A DNA stretch of 64,000 nucleotides from Hydractinia symbiolongicarpus (Eukaryota; Cnidaria; Hydrozoa; Anthoathecata; Hydractiniidae). The DNA lies in assembly GCF_029227915.1 (NCBI RefSeq), contig NC_079885.1, forward strand, positions 30,011,001 to 30,075,000, written 5' to 3'. The notes under the pieces were generated by a model, which was not told where the DNA came from, searched no databases, and was given only the letters and a program-made list of their open reading frames with translations. The translations under genes and the position numbers were made by a program. This document shows positions 34,653 through 47,100 of the stretch, piece by piece; the first letter of the stretch is position 1; every line of letters starts with the position of its first letter.

Positions 34653-37600
34653 TGAGACTTGTAGTTTTCAAAAATGTTTTCATTTTTGATGAGACGCTGA
34701 ATAAAAGAAGTTTAATCGCCGGCAAACGTAAACCTGCGATTTCCCGTAAATCCCGGACTCGGCCCGTATAGTCAAAAGTATACAAGGAAAGTACCCAGTG
34801 AGTAAACTCATTTTCCGAACGAATTTTTAAATTATTTTTTCACCACTAAAACGCATGAGACTTGTAGTTTTTAAAAATGTTTTCATTTTTGATGAGACGC
34901 TGAATAAAAGTAGTTTAATTTCCGGCAAACGAAAACCCGCCATTTCCCGTAAACCCCGGACTCAGCCCGTATAGTCAAACGTATACAAAGAAAGTACCCA
35001 GGGTGTAAACTCATTTCCCGAACGATTTTTTGAATTATTTTTTCACCACTAAAACGCATGAGACTTGTAGTTTTCAAAAATGTTTTCATTTTTGATGAGA
35101 CGCTGAATAAAAGAAGTTTAATCGCTGGCAAACGAAAACCCGCGATTTCCCGTAAGTCCCGGACTCGGCCCGTATAGTCAAAAGTATACAAGGAAAGTAC
35201 CCAGTGAGTAATTTCATTTTCCGAACAAATTTTTAAATTATTTTTTCACCACTAAAACGCATGAGACTTGTAGTTTTCAAAAATGTTTTCATTTTTGATG
35301 AAACGCTGAATAAAAGTAGTTTAATCGCCGGCAAACGAAAACCCGCGATTTCCCGTAAATCCCGGACTCGGCCCGTATAGTCAAACGTATACAAAGAAAG
35401 TACCCAGGGTGTAAACTCATTTCCCGAACGATTTTTTGAATTATTTTTTCACCACTAAAACGCATGAGACTTGTAGTTTTCAAAATTGTTTTCATTTTTG
35501 ATGAGACGCTGAATAAAAGAAGTTTAATCGCTGGCAAACGAAAACCCGCGATTTCCCGAAAATCCCGGACTCAGCCCTTATAGTCAAAAGTATACAAGGA
35601 AAGTACCCAGTGAGTAAACTCATTTTCCGAACGAATTTTTAAGTTATTTTTTCACCACTAAAACGCATGAGACTTGTAGTTTTCAAAAATGTTTTCATTT
35701 TTGATGAGACGCTGAAAAAAGAAGTTTAATCGCCGGCAAACGAAAACCTGCGATTTCACGTCAAACCCGGACTCGGCCCGTATAGTCAAACGTATACAAA
35801 GAAAGTACCTAGGGTGTAAACTCATTTCCCGAACGATTTTTTGAATTATTTTTTCACCACTAAAACGCATGAGACTTGTAGTTTTGAAAAATGTTTTCAT
35901 TTTTGATGAGACGCTGAATAAAAGAAGTTTAATCACTGGCAAACGAAAATCCGCGATTTCCCGTAAATCCCGGACTCGGCCCGTATAGTCAAAAGTATAC
36001 AAGGAAAGTACCCAGTGAGTAAACTCATTTTCCGAACGAATTTTTAAATTATTTTTTCACCACTAAAACGCATGAGACTTGTAGTTTTCAAAAATGTTTT
36101 CATTTTTGATGAGACGCTTAATGAAAGAGGTTTAATCGCCGGCAAACCAAAACCCGCGATTTCCCGTAAATCCCCGGCTTGGCCCGTATAGTCGAATGTA
36201 TACAAAGAAAGTACCCAGGGTGTAAACTCATTTCCCGAACGATTTTTTGAATTTTTTTTTCACCACTAAAACGCATGAGACTTGTAGTTTTCAAAAATGT
36301 TTTTATTTTTGATCAGACGCTGAATAAAAGAAGTTTAATCACTGGCAAACGAAAACCCGCGATTTCCCGTAAATCCCGGACTCGGCCCGTATAGTCAAAA
36401 GTATACAAGAAAAGTACCCAGTGAGTAAACTCATTTTCCGAACGAATTTTTAAATTATTTTTTCACCACTAAAACGCATGAGACTTGTAGTTTTCAAAAA
36501 TGTTTTCATTTTTGATGAGACGCTGAATAAAAGAAGTTTAATCGCCGGCAAACGAAAACCTGCGATTTCCCGTAAATCACGGACTCGGCCCGTATAGTCA
36601 AAAGTATACAAAGAAAGTACCCAGGGTGTAAACTCATTTCCCGAACGATTTTTTAAATTATTTTTTCACCACTGAAACGCATGAGACTTGTAGTTTTCAA
36701 AAATGTTTTCATTTTTGATGAGACGCTGAATAAAAGAAGTTTAATCGCCGGCAAACGAAAACCTGCGATTTCCCGTAAATCCCGGACTCGGCCCGTATAG
36801 TCAAAAGTATACAAAGAAAGTACCCAGGGAGTAAACTCATTTCCCAAACGATTTTTTAAATTATTATTTCACCACTAAAGGCCATGAGACTTGTAGTTTT
36901 TAAAAATGTTTTCATTTTTGATGAGACGCTGAATAAAAGAAGTTTAATCGCTGGAAAACGAAAACCCGCGATTTCCCGTAAATCACGGATTCGGCCCGTA
37001 TAGTCAAAAGTATACAAGGAAAGTACCCAGTGAGTAAACTCATTTTCCGAACGAATTTTTAAATTATTTTTTCACCACTAAAACGCATGAGACTTGTAGT
37101 TTTCAAAAATGTTTTCATTTTTGATGAGACGCTGAATAAAAGAAGTTTAATCGCCGGCAAACGAAAACCTGCGATTTCCCGTAAATCCCGGACTCGGCCC
37201 GTATAGTCAAAAGTATACAAGGAAAGTACCCAGTGAGTAAACTCATTTTCCGAACGAATTTTTAAATTATTTTTTCACCACTAAAACGCATGAGACTTGT
37301 AGTTTTCAAAAATGTTTTCATTTTTGATGAAACGCTGAATAAAAGTAGTTTAATCGCCGGCAAACGAAAACCCGCGATTTCCTGTAAATCCCGGACTCGG
37401 CCCGTATAGTCAAACGTATACAAAGAAAGTACCCAGGGTGTAAACTCATTTCCCGAACGATTTTTTGAATTATTTTTTCACCACTAAAACGCATGAGACT
37501 TGTAGTTTTCAAAAATGTTTTCATTTTTGATGAGACGCTGAATAAAAGAAGTTTAATCGCCGGCAAACGAAAACCCGCGATTTCCCGTAAATCCCGGACT

Positions 37601-37696
37601 CGGCCCGCATAGTCAAAAGTATACAAGGAAAGTACCCAGTGAGTAAACTCATTTCCCGAACGAATTTTTAAATTATTTTTTCACCACTAAAACGCA
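34653..37696. repeat. mixed satellite block
   Basis: Fifteen monomers. The four at 35059-35869 are the counterpart of 46975-47785 (offset 11916 bp). The two at 36073 and 36276 (AAACCAAAACCC, TTTTTGATCAGACG, AATCACTGG) are relatives of those at 47989 and 48192. The units from 36479 to 37696 contain types later used in the 7-mer duplications at 49206-51842, such as AATCACGG and CACTGAAACG. Nothing but satellite is present. Confidence 0.72.
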
Positions 37697-38710
37697 TGAG
37701 ACTTGTAGTTTTCAAAAATGTTTTCATTTTTGATGAAACGCGGAATAAAAGTAGTTTAATCGCCGGCAAACGAAAACCCGCGATTTCCCGTAAATCCCGG
37801 ACTCAGCCCGTATAGTCAAACGTATACAAAGAAAGTACCCAGGGTGTAAACTCATTTCCCGAACGATTTTTTGAATTATTTTTTCACCACTAAAACGCAT
37901 GAGACTTGTAGTTTTCAAAAATGTTTTATTTTTGATGAGACGCTGAATAAAAGAAGTTTAATCGCCGACAAACGAAAACCTGCGAATTCTCGTCAAACCC
38001 AGACTCGGCCCGTATAGTCAAACGTATACAAAGAAAGTACCCAGGGTGTAAACTCATTTCCCGAACGATTTTTTGAATTATTTTTTCACCACTAAAACGC
38101 ATGAGACTTGTAGTTTTGAAAAATGTTTTCATTTTTGATGAGACGCTGAATAAAAGAAGTTTAATCACTGGCAAACGAAAACCCGCGATTTCCCGTAAAT
38201 CCCGGACTCGGCCCGTATAGTCAAAAGTATACAAGGAAAGTACCCAGTGAGTAAACTCATTTTCCGAACGAATTTTTAAATTATTTTTTCACCACTAAAA
38301 CGCATGAGACTTGTAGTTTTCAAAAATGTTTTCATTTTTAATGAGACGCTTAATGAAAGAGGTTTAATCGCCGGCAAACCAAAACCCGCGATTTCCCGTA
38401 AATCCCCAGCTTGGCCCGTATAGTCGAATGTATACAAAGAAAGTACCCAGGGTGTAAACTCATTTCCCGAACGATTTTTTGAATTATTTTTTCACCACTA
38501 AAACGCATGAGACTTGTAGTTTTCAAAAATGTTTTCATTTTTGATGAGACGCTGAATAAAAGAAGTTTAATCACTGGCAAACGAAAACCCGCGCTTTCCC
38601 GTAAATCCCGGACTCGGCCCGTATAGTTAAAAGTATAAAAAGAAAGTACCCAGTGAGTAAACTCATTTTCCGAACGAATTTTTAAATTATTTTTTCACCA
38701 CTAAAACGCA
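37697..38710. repeat. 1014-bp five-monomer tandem duplication, copy 1
   Basis: Five monomers (37697, 37900, 38102, 38305, 38508) carrying the rare markers GAAACGCGGAAT, ATGTTTTATTTTTG, GCGAATTCTCGTC, TTTTTAATGAGACG, CCCCAGCTTGG and GCGCTTTCCCG. The same five follow at once at an offset of exactly 1014 bp. By eye I saw no difference between the two copies, making this one of the youngest duplications in the window. Confidence 0.88.
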
Positions 38711-39724
38711 TGAGACTTGTAGTTTTCAAAAATGTTTTCATTTTTGATGAAACGCGGAATAAAAGTAGTTTAATCGCCGGCAAACGAAAACCCGCGATTT
38801 CCCGTAAATCCCGGACTCAGCCCGTATAGTCAAACGTATACAAAGAAAGTACCCAGGGTGTAAACTCATTTCCCGAACGATTTTTTGAATTATTTTTTCA
38901 CCACTAAAACGCATGAGACTTGTAGTTTTCAAAAATGTTTTATTTTTGATGAGACGCTGAATAAAAGAAGTTTAATCGCCGACAAACGAAAACCTGCGAA
39001 TTCTCGTCAAACCCAGACTCGGCCCGTATAGTCAAACGTATACAAAGAAAGTACCCAGGGTGTAAACTCATTTCCCGAACGATTTTTTGAATTATTTTTT
39101 CACCACTAAAACGCATGAGACTTGTAGTTTTGAAAAATGTTTTCATTTTTGATGAGACGCTGAATAAAAGAAGTTTAATCACTGGCAAACGAAAACCCGC
39201 GATTTCCCGTAAATCCCGGACTCGGCCCGTATAGTCAAAAGTATACAAGGAAAGTACCCAGTGAGTAAACTCATTTTCCGAACGAATTTTTAAATTATTT
39301 TTTCACCACTAAAACGCATGAGACTTGTAGTTTTCAAAAATGTTTTCATTTTTAATGAGACGCTTAATGAAAGAGGTTTAATCGCCGGCAAACCAAAACC
39401 CGCGATTTCCCGTAAATCCCCAGCTTGGCCCGTATAGTCGAATGTATACAAAGAAAGTACCCAGGGTGTAAACTCATTTCCCGAACGATTTTTTGAATTA
39501 TTTTTTCACCACTAAAACGCATGAGACTTGTAGTTTTCAAAAATGTTTTCATTTTTGATGAGACGCTGAATAAAAGAAGTTTAATCACTGGCAAACGAAA
39601 ACCCGCGCTTTCCCGTAAATCCCGGACTCGGCCCGTATAGTTAAAAGTATAAAAAGAAAGTACCCAGTGAGTAAACTCATTTTCCGAACGAATTTTTAAA
39701 TTATTTTTTCACCACTAAAACGCA
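38711..39724. repeat. 1014-bp five-monomer tandem duplication, copy 2
   Basis: Appears identical to 37697-38710 by eye, including every rare marker. Diverged relatives of the same five-unit series occur at 54683-55696 and 56509-57522, so the series existed before this duplication. Assembly duplication is an alternative, since the copies match throughout and abut exactly. Confidence 0.88.
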
Positions 39725-40924
39725 TGAGACTTGTAGTTTTCAAAAATGTTTTCATTTTTGATGAGACGCTGAATAAAAGAAGTTCAATCGCCGGCAAACG
39801 AAAACCTGCGATTTCCCGTAAATCACGGACTCGGCCCGTATAGTCAAAAGTATACAAAGAAAGTACCCAGGGTGTAAACTCATTTCCCAAACGATTTTTT
39901 AAATTATTTTTTCACCACTAAAACGCATGAGACTTGTAGTTTTGAAAAATGTTTTCATTTTTGATGAGACGCTGAATAAAAGAAGTTTAATCGCCGGCAA
40001 ACGAAATCCTGCGATTTCCCGTAAATCCCGGACTCGGCCCGTATAGTCAAAAGTATACAAAGGAAGTACCCAGGGAGTAAACTCATTTTCCGAACGAATT
40101 TTTAAATTATTATTTCACCACTAAAGCCCATGAGACTTGTAGTTTTTAAAAATGTTTCCATTTTTGATGATACGCTGAATAAAAGAAGTTTAATCGCCGG
40201 CAAACGAAAACCCGCGATTTCCCGTAAATCCCGGACTCGGCCCGTATAGTCAAAAGTATACAAAGAAAGTACGCAGGGTGTAAACTCATTTCCCGAACGA
40301 TTTTTTAAATTATTATTTCACCACTAAAGCCCATGAGACTTGTAGTTTTTGATGAGACGCTGAATAAAAGAAGTTTAATCACTGGCAAACGAAAACCCGC
40401 GCTTTCCCGTAAATCCCGGACTCGGACCGTATAGTCAAAAGTATACAAGGAAAGTACCCAGTGAGTAAACTCATTTTCCGAACGAATTTTTAAATTATTT
40501 TTTCACCACCAAAACGCATGAGACTTGTAGTTTTTAAAAATGTTTTCATTTTTGATGAGACGCTGAATAAAAGAAGTTTAATCGCCGGCAAACGAAAACC
40601 TGCGATTTCCCGTAAATCACGGACTCGGCCCGTATAGTCAAAAGTATACAAAGAAAGTACCCAGGGTGTAAACTCATTTCCCGAACGATTTTTTAAATTA
40701 TTTTTTCACCACTAAAACGCATGAGACTTGTAGTTTTGAAAAATGTTTTCATTTTTGATGAGACGCTGAATAAAAGAAGTTTAATCGCCGGCAAACGAAA
40801 ACCTGCGATTTCCCGTAAATCCCGGACTCGGCCCGTATAGTCAAAAGTATACAAAGGAAGTACCCAGTGAGTAAACTCATTTTCCGAACGAATTTTTAAA
40901 TTATTTTTTCACCAATAAAACGCA
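39725..40924. repeat. 1200-bp six-monomer unit with truncated monomer, copy 1
   Basis: Units at 39725, 39928, 40131, 40334 (185 bp), 40519 and 40722. Six times 203 minus the 18-bp deletion gives exactly 1200. The next copy shares AGTTCAATCG, TTTTGAAAAATG, GAAATCCTGCG, TGATGATACGC, CCACCAAAACG and AATCACGG. Differences include GTACGCAGG against GTACCCAGG near 40270 and CATTTCCCAAACG against CATTTCCCGAACG. Confidence 0.86.
40334..40518. repeat. 185-bp monomer lacking the hairpin (1 of 5)
   Basis: The start reads TTGTAGTTTTTGATGAGACG, so 18 bases are missing between two T runs. Hairpin positions 18-35 are removed, and one copy of a T5 direct repeat remains. The adjacent 5-bp repeats and the hairpin between them fit slippage during replication. 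The rest of the monomer (AATCACTGG, GCGCTTTCCCG, GGACCG) is intact. Confidence 0.9.
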
Positions 40925-42326
40925 TGAGACTTGTAGTTTTCAAAAATGTTTTCATTTTTGATGAGACGCTGAATAAAAGAAGTTCAATCGCCGGCAAACG
41001 AAAACCTGCGATTTCCCGTAAATCACGGACTCGGCCCGTATAGTCAAAAGTATACAAAGAAAGTACCCAGGGTGTAAACTCATTTCCCGAACGATTTTTT
41101 AAATTATTTTTTCACCACTAAAACGCATGAGACTTGTAGTTTTGAAAAATGTTTTCATTTTTGATGAGACGCTGAATAAAAGAAGTTTAATCGCCGGCAA
41201 ACGAAATCCTGCGATTTCCCGTAAATCCCGGACTCGGCCCGTATAGTCAAAAGTATACAAAGGAAGTACCCAGGGAGTAAACTCATTTTCCGAACGAATT
41301 TTTAAATTATTATTTCACCACTAAAGCCCATGAGACTTGTAGTTTTTAAAAATGTTTCCATTTTTGATGATACGCTGAATAAAAGAAGTTTAATCGCCGG
41401 CAAACGAAAACCCGCGATTTCCCGTAAATCCCGGACTCGGCCCGTATAGTCAAAAGTATACAAAGAAAGTACCCAGGGTGTAAACTCATTTCCCGAACGA
41501 TTTTTTAAATTATTATTTCACCACTAAAGCCCATGAGACTTGTAGTTTTTGATGAGACGCTGAATAAAAGAAGTTTAATCACTGGCAAACGAAAACCCGC
41601 GCTTTCCCGTAAATCCCGGACTCGGACCGTATAGTCAAAAGTATACAAGGAAAGTACCCAGTGAGTAAACTCATTTTCCGAACGAATTTTTAAATTATTT
41701 TTTCACCACCAAAACGCATGAGACTTGTAGTTTTTAAAAATGTTTTCATTTTTGATGAGACGCTGAATAAAAGAAGTTTAATCGCCGGCAAACGAAAACC
41801 TGCGATTTCCCGTAAATCACGGACTCGGCCCGTATAGTCAAAAGTATACAAAGAAAGTACCCAGGGTGTAAACTCATTTCCCGAACGATTTTTTAAATTG
41901 TTTTTTCACCACTAAAACGCATGAGACTTGTAGTTTTGAAAAATGTTTTCATTTTTGATGAGACGCTGAATAAAAGAAGTTTAATCGCCGGCAAACGAAA
42001 ACCTGCGATTTCCTGTAAATCCCGGACTCGGCCCGTATAGTCAAAAGTATACAAAGGAAGTACCCAGGGAGTAAACTCATTTTCCGAACGAATTTTTAAA
42101 TTATTATTTCACCACTAAAGCCCATGAGACTTGTAGTTTTTAAAAATGTTTTCATTTTTGATGAGACGCTGAATAAAAGAAGTTTAATCGCCGGCAAACG
42201 AAAACCTGCGATTTCCCGTAAACCCGGAATCGGCCCGTATAGTCAAAAGTATGCAAAGAAAGTACCCAGGGTGTAAACTCATTTCCCGAACGATTTTTTG
42301 AATTATTATTTCACCACTAAAGCCCA
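40925..42326. repeat. six-monomer unit, copy 2, plus one extra monomer
   Basis: Units 40925 to 41922 match copy 1 at 1200 bp, including the truncated unit at 41534. The unit at 42125 is new (CCCGGAATCGG with GTATGCAAAG, 202 bp). It leads into copy 3, which repeats the units from 41331 onward at 1199 bp. A private change, AAATTGTTTTTTC near 41897, is shared with copy 3 but not copy 1, so copy 3 derives from copy 2. Confidence 0.82.
41534..41718. repeat. 185-bp monomer lacking the hairpin (2 of 5)
   Basis: Same 18-bp deletion and same neighbours as the unit at 40334, exactly 1200 bp away; a copy by tandem duplication rather than a new deletion. Confidence 0.9.
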
Positions 42327-43525
42327 TGAGACTTGTAGTTTTGAAAAATGTTTTCATTTTTGATGAGACGCTGAATAAAAGAAGTTTAATCGCCGGCAAA
42401 CGAAAACCTGCGATTTCCTGTAAATCCCGGACTCGGCCCGTATAGTCAAAAGTATACAAAGGAAGTACCCAGGGAGTAAACTCATTTTCCGAACGAATTT
42501 TTAAATTATTATTTCACCACTAAAGCCCATGAGACTTGTAGTTTTTAAAAATGTTTCCATTTTTGATGATACGCTGAATAAAAGAAGTTTAATCGCCGGC
42601 AAACGAAAACCCGCGATTTCCCGTAAATCCCGGACTCGGCCCGTATAGTCAAAAGTATACAAAGAAAGTACCCAGGGTGTAAACTCATTTCCCGAACGAT
42701 TTTTTAAATTATTATTTCACCACTAAAGCCCATGAGACTTGTAGTTTTTGATGAGACGCTGAATAAAAGAAGTTTAATCACTGGCAAACGAAAACCCGCG
42801 CTTTCCCGTAAATCCCGGACTCGGACCGTATAGTCAAAAGTATACAAGGAAAGTACCCAGTGAGTAAACTCATTTTCCGAACGAATTTTTAAATTATTTT
42901 TTCACCACCAAAACGCATGAGACTTGTAGTTTTTAAAAATGTTTTCATTTTTGATGAGACGCTGAATAAAAGAAGTTTAATCGCCGGCAAACGAAAACCT
43001 GCGATTTCCCGTAAATCACGGACTCGGCCCGTATAGTCAAAAGTATACAAAGAAAGTACCCAGGGTGTAAACTCATTTCCCGAACGATTTTTTAAATTGT
43101 TTTTTCACCACTAAAACGCATGAGACTTGTAGTTTTGAAAAATGTTTTCATTTTTGATGAGACGCTGAATAAAAGAAGTTTAATCGCCGGCAAACGAAAA
43201 CCTGCGATTTCCTGTAAATCCCGGACTCGGCCCGTATAGTCAAAAGTATACAAAGGAAGTACCCAGGGAGTAAACTCATTTTCCGAACGAATTTTTAAAT
43301 TATTATTTCACCACTAAAGCCCATGAGACTTGTAGTTTTTAAAAATGTTTTCATTTTTGATGAGACGCTGAATAAAAGAAGTTTAATCGCCGGCAAACGA
43401 AAACCTGCGATTTCCCGTAAACCCGGAATCGGCCCGTATAGTCAAAAGTATGCAAAGAAAGTACCCAGGGTGTAAACTCATTTCCCGAACGATTTTTTGA
43501 ATTATTATTTCACCACTAAAGCCCA
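42327..43525. repeat. six-monomer unit, copy 3
   Basis: The unit at 42327 repeats that at 41922 (TTTTGAAAAATG, TTTCCTGTAAATC). Then 42530, 42733 (185 bp), 42918, 43121 and 43324 repeat 41331, 41534, 41719, 41922 and 42125 at an offset of 1199 bp. The offset is one base less than before because the new 202-bp unit is now part of the period. Confidence 0.82.
42733..42917. repeat. 185-bp monomer lacking the hairpin (3 of 5)
   Basis: Same deletion and context, 1199 bp from the unit at 41534. Confidence 0.9.
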
Positions 43526-44134
43526 TGAGACTTGTAGTTTTTAAAAATGTTTTCATTTTTGATGAGACGCTGAATAAAAGAAGTTTAATCGCTGGCAAAC
43601 GAAAACCCGCGATTTCCCGTAAATCCCGGACTCGGCCCGTATAGTCAAAAGTATACAAGGAAAGTACCCAGTGAGTAAACTCAGTTTCCCAACGAATATT
43701 TAAATTATTTTTTCACCACTAAAACGCACGAGACTTGTAGTTTTCAAAAATGTTTTCATTTTTGATGAGACGCTGAATAAAAGAAGTTTAATCGCCGGCA
43801 AACGAAAACTTGCGATTTCCCGTAAATCCCGGACTCGGCCCGTATAGTCAAAAGTATACAAGGAAAGTACCCAGTGAGTAAACTCATTTTCCGAACGAAT
43901 TTTTAAATTATTTTTTCACCACGAAAACGCATGAGACTTGTAGTTTTCAAAAATGTTTTCATTTTTGATAAAACGCTGGATAAAAGTAGTTTAATCGCCG
44001 GCAAACGAAAACCCGAGATTTCCCGTAAATCCCGGACTCGGCCCGTATAGTCAAAAGTATACAAGGAAAGTACCCAGTGAGTAAACTCATTTCCCGAACG
44101 AATTTTTAAATTATTTTTTCACCACTAAAACGCA
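43526..44134. repeat. three transitional monomers
   Basis: Units at 43526, 43729 and 43932 sit between the six-monomer family and the remote copy of the 28-35 kb region. Oddities are AAACTCAGTTTCCCAACGAATATT, GCACGAGACTTG (loss of the usual ATG at the monomer start), CACGAAAACG and GATAAAACGCTGG. The third resembles the GCTGGATAAAAGTAG type at 29785. Confidence 0.7.
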
Positions 44135-47100
44135 TGAGACTTGTAGTTTTCAAAAATGTTTTCATTTTTGATGAGACGCTGAAAAAAGAAGTTTAATCGC
44201 CGGCAAACGAAAACCTGCGATTTCCCGTCAAACCCGGACTCGGCCCGTATAGTCAAACGTATACAAAGAAAGTACCCAGGGTGTAAACTCATTCCCCGAA
44301 CGATTTTTTGAATTATTTTTTCACCACTAAAACGCATGAGACTTGTAGTTTTCAAAAATGTTTTCATTTTTGATGAGACGCTGAATAAAAGAAGTTTAAT
44401 CGCCGGCAAACAAAAACCTGCGATTTCCCGTAAATCCCGGACTCGGCCCGTATAGTCAAAAGTATACAAAGAAAGTACCCAGGGAGTAAACTCATTTTCC
44501 AAACGATTTTTTAAATTATTATTTCACCACTAAAGCCCATGAGACTTGCAGTTTTTAAAAATGTTTTCAGTTTTGATGAGACGCTGAATAAAAGAAGTTT
44601 AATCGCCGGCAAACGAAAACCCGCGATTTCCCGTAAATCCCGGACCCGGCCCGTATAGTCAAAAGTATAAAAGGAAAGTACCCAGTGAGAAAACTCATTT
44701 CCCGAACGAATTTTTAAATTATTTTTTTTACCACTAAAACGCATGAGACTTGTAGTTTTCAGAAATGTTTTCATTTTTGATGAAACGCTGGATAAAAGTA
44801 GTTTAATCGCCGGCAAACGTAAACCCGCGATTTCCCGTAAATCCCGGACTCGGCCCGTATAGTCAAAAGTATACAAGGAAAGTACCCAGTGAGTAAACTC
44901 ATTTCCCGAACGAATTTTTAAATTATTTTTTCACCACTAAAACGCATGAGACTTGTAGTTTTCAAAAATGTTTTCATTTTTGATGAGACGCTGAAAAAAG
45001 AAGTTTAATCGCCGGCAAACGAAACCTGCGATTTCCCGTCAAACCCGGACTCGGCCCGTATAGTCAAAAGTATACAAAGAAAGTACCCAGGGTGTAAACT
45101 CATTTCCCGAACGATTTTTTGAATTATTTTTTTAACACTAAAACGCATGAGACTTGTAGTTTTCAAAAATGTTTTCATTTTTGATGAGACGCTGAATAAA
45201 AGAAGTTTAATCGCCGGCAAACGAAAACCTGCGATTTCCCGTAAATCCCAGACTCGGCCCGTATAGTCAAAAGTATACAAAGAAAGTACCCAGGGAGTAA
45301 ACTCATTTCCCAAACGATTTTTTAAATTATTATTTCACCACTAAATCCCATGAGACTTGTAGTTTTTAAAAATGTTTTCATTTTTGATGAGACGCTGAAT
45401 AAAAGAAGTTTAATCGCCGGCAAACGAAAACCCGCGATTTCCCGTAAATCCCGGACTCGGCCCGTATAGTCAAAAGTATACAAGGAAAGTACCCAGTGAG
45501 AAAACTCATTTCCCGAACGAATTTTTAAATTATTTTTTCACCACTAAAACGCATGAGACTTGTAGTTTTCAGAAATGTTGTCATTTTTGATGAGACGCTT
45601 AATGAAAGTGGTTTAATCGCCGGCAAAGGAAAACCCGCGATTTCCCGTAAATCCTGGGCTTGGCCCGTATAGTCGAATGTATACAAAGAAAGTACCCTGT
45701 GAGTAAACTCATTTCCAAAACGATTTTTTAAATTATCTTTTCACCACTAAAACACTTAAGACTTGTAGTTTTCAAAAATGTTTTCATTTTTGATGAGACG
45801 CTGAATAAAAGTAGTTTAATTCCTGGCAAACGAAAACCCGCCATTTCCCGTAAACCCCGGACTCGGCCCGTATAGTCAAACGTATACAAAGAAAGTACCC
45901 AGGGTGTAAACTCCTTTCCCGAACGATTTTTTGAATTATTTTTTCACCACTAAAACGCATGAGACTTGTAGTTTTCAAAAATGTTTTCATTTTTGATGAG
46001 ACGCTGAATAAAAGAAGTTTAATCGCTGGCAAACGAAAACCCGCGATTTCCCGTAAGTCCCGGACTCGGCCCGTATAGTCAAAAGTATACAAGGAAAGTA
46101 CCCAGTGAGTAAACTCATTTTCCGAACGAATTTTTAAATTATTTTTTCACCACTAAAACGCATGAGACTTGTAGTTTTCAAAAATGTTTTCATTTTTGAT
46201 GAGACGCTGAATAAAAGAAGTTTAATCGCCGGCAAACGAAAACCTGCGATTTCCCGTAAATCCCGGACTCGGCCCGTATAGTCAAAAGTATACAAGGAAA
46301 GTACCCAGTGAGTAAACTCATTTTCCGAACGAATTTTTAAATTATTTTTTCACCACTAAAACGCATGAGTCTTGTAGTGTTCAAAAATGTTTTCATTTTT
46401 GATGAAACGCTGAATAAAAGTAGTTTAATCGCCGGCAAACGAAAACCCGCGATTTCCCGTAAATCCCGGACTCGGCCCGTATAGTCAAACGTATACAAAG
46501 AAAGTACCCAGGGTGTAAACACATTTCCCGAACGATTTTTTGAATTATTTTTTCACCACTAAAACGCATGAGACTTGTAGTTTTGAAAAATGTTTTCATT
46601 TTTGATGAGACGCTGAATAAAAGAAGTTTAATCGCTGGCAAACGAAAACCCGCGATTTCCCGTAAATCCCGGACTCGGCCCGTATAGTCAAAAGTATACA
46701 AGGAAAGTACCCAGTGAGTAAACTCATTTTCCGAACGAATTTTTAAATTATTTTTTCACCACTAAAACGCATGAGACTTGTAGTTTTCAAAAATGTTTTC
46801 ATTTTTGATGAGACGCTGAATAAAAGTAGTTTAATTGCCGGCAAACGAAAACCCGCCATTTCCCGTAAACCCCGGACTCAGCCCGTATAGTCAAACGTAT
46901 ACAAAGAAAGTACCCAGGGTGTAAACTCATTTCCCGAACGATTTTTTGAATTATTTTTTCACCACTAAAACGCATGAGACTTGTAGTTTTCAAAAATGTT
47001 TTCATTTTTGATGAGACGCTGAATAAAAGAAGTTTAATCGCTGGCAAACGAAAACCCGCGATTTCCCGTAAGTCCCGGACTCGGCCCGTATAGTCAAAAG

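Noticed and set aside
40334-40518. A transposon insertion or excision scar in the 185-bp monomers
   Set aside because: There is a loss of 18 bp with no extra bases or target-site duplication; T-run slippage is sufficient.
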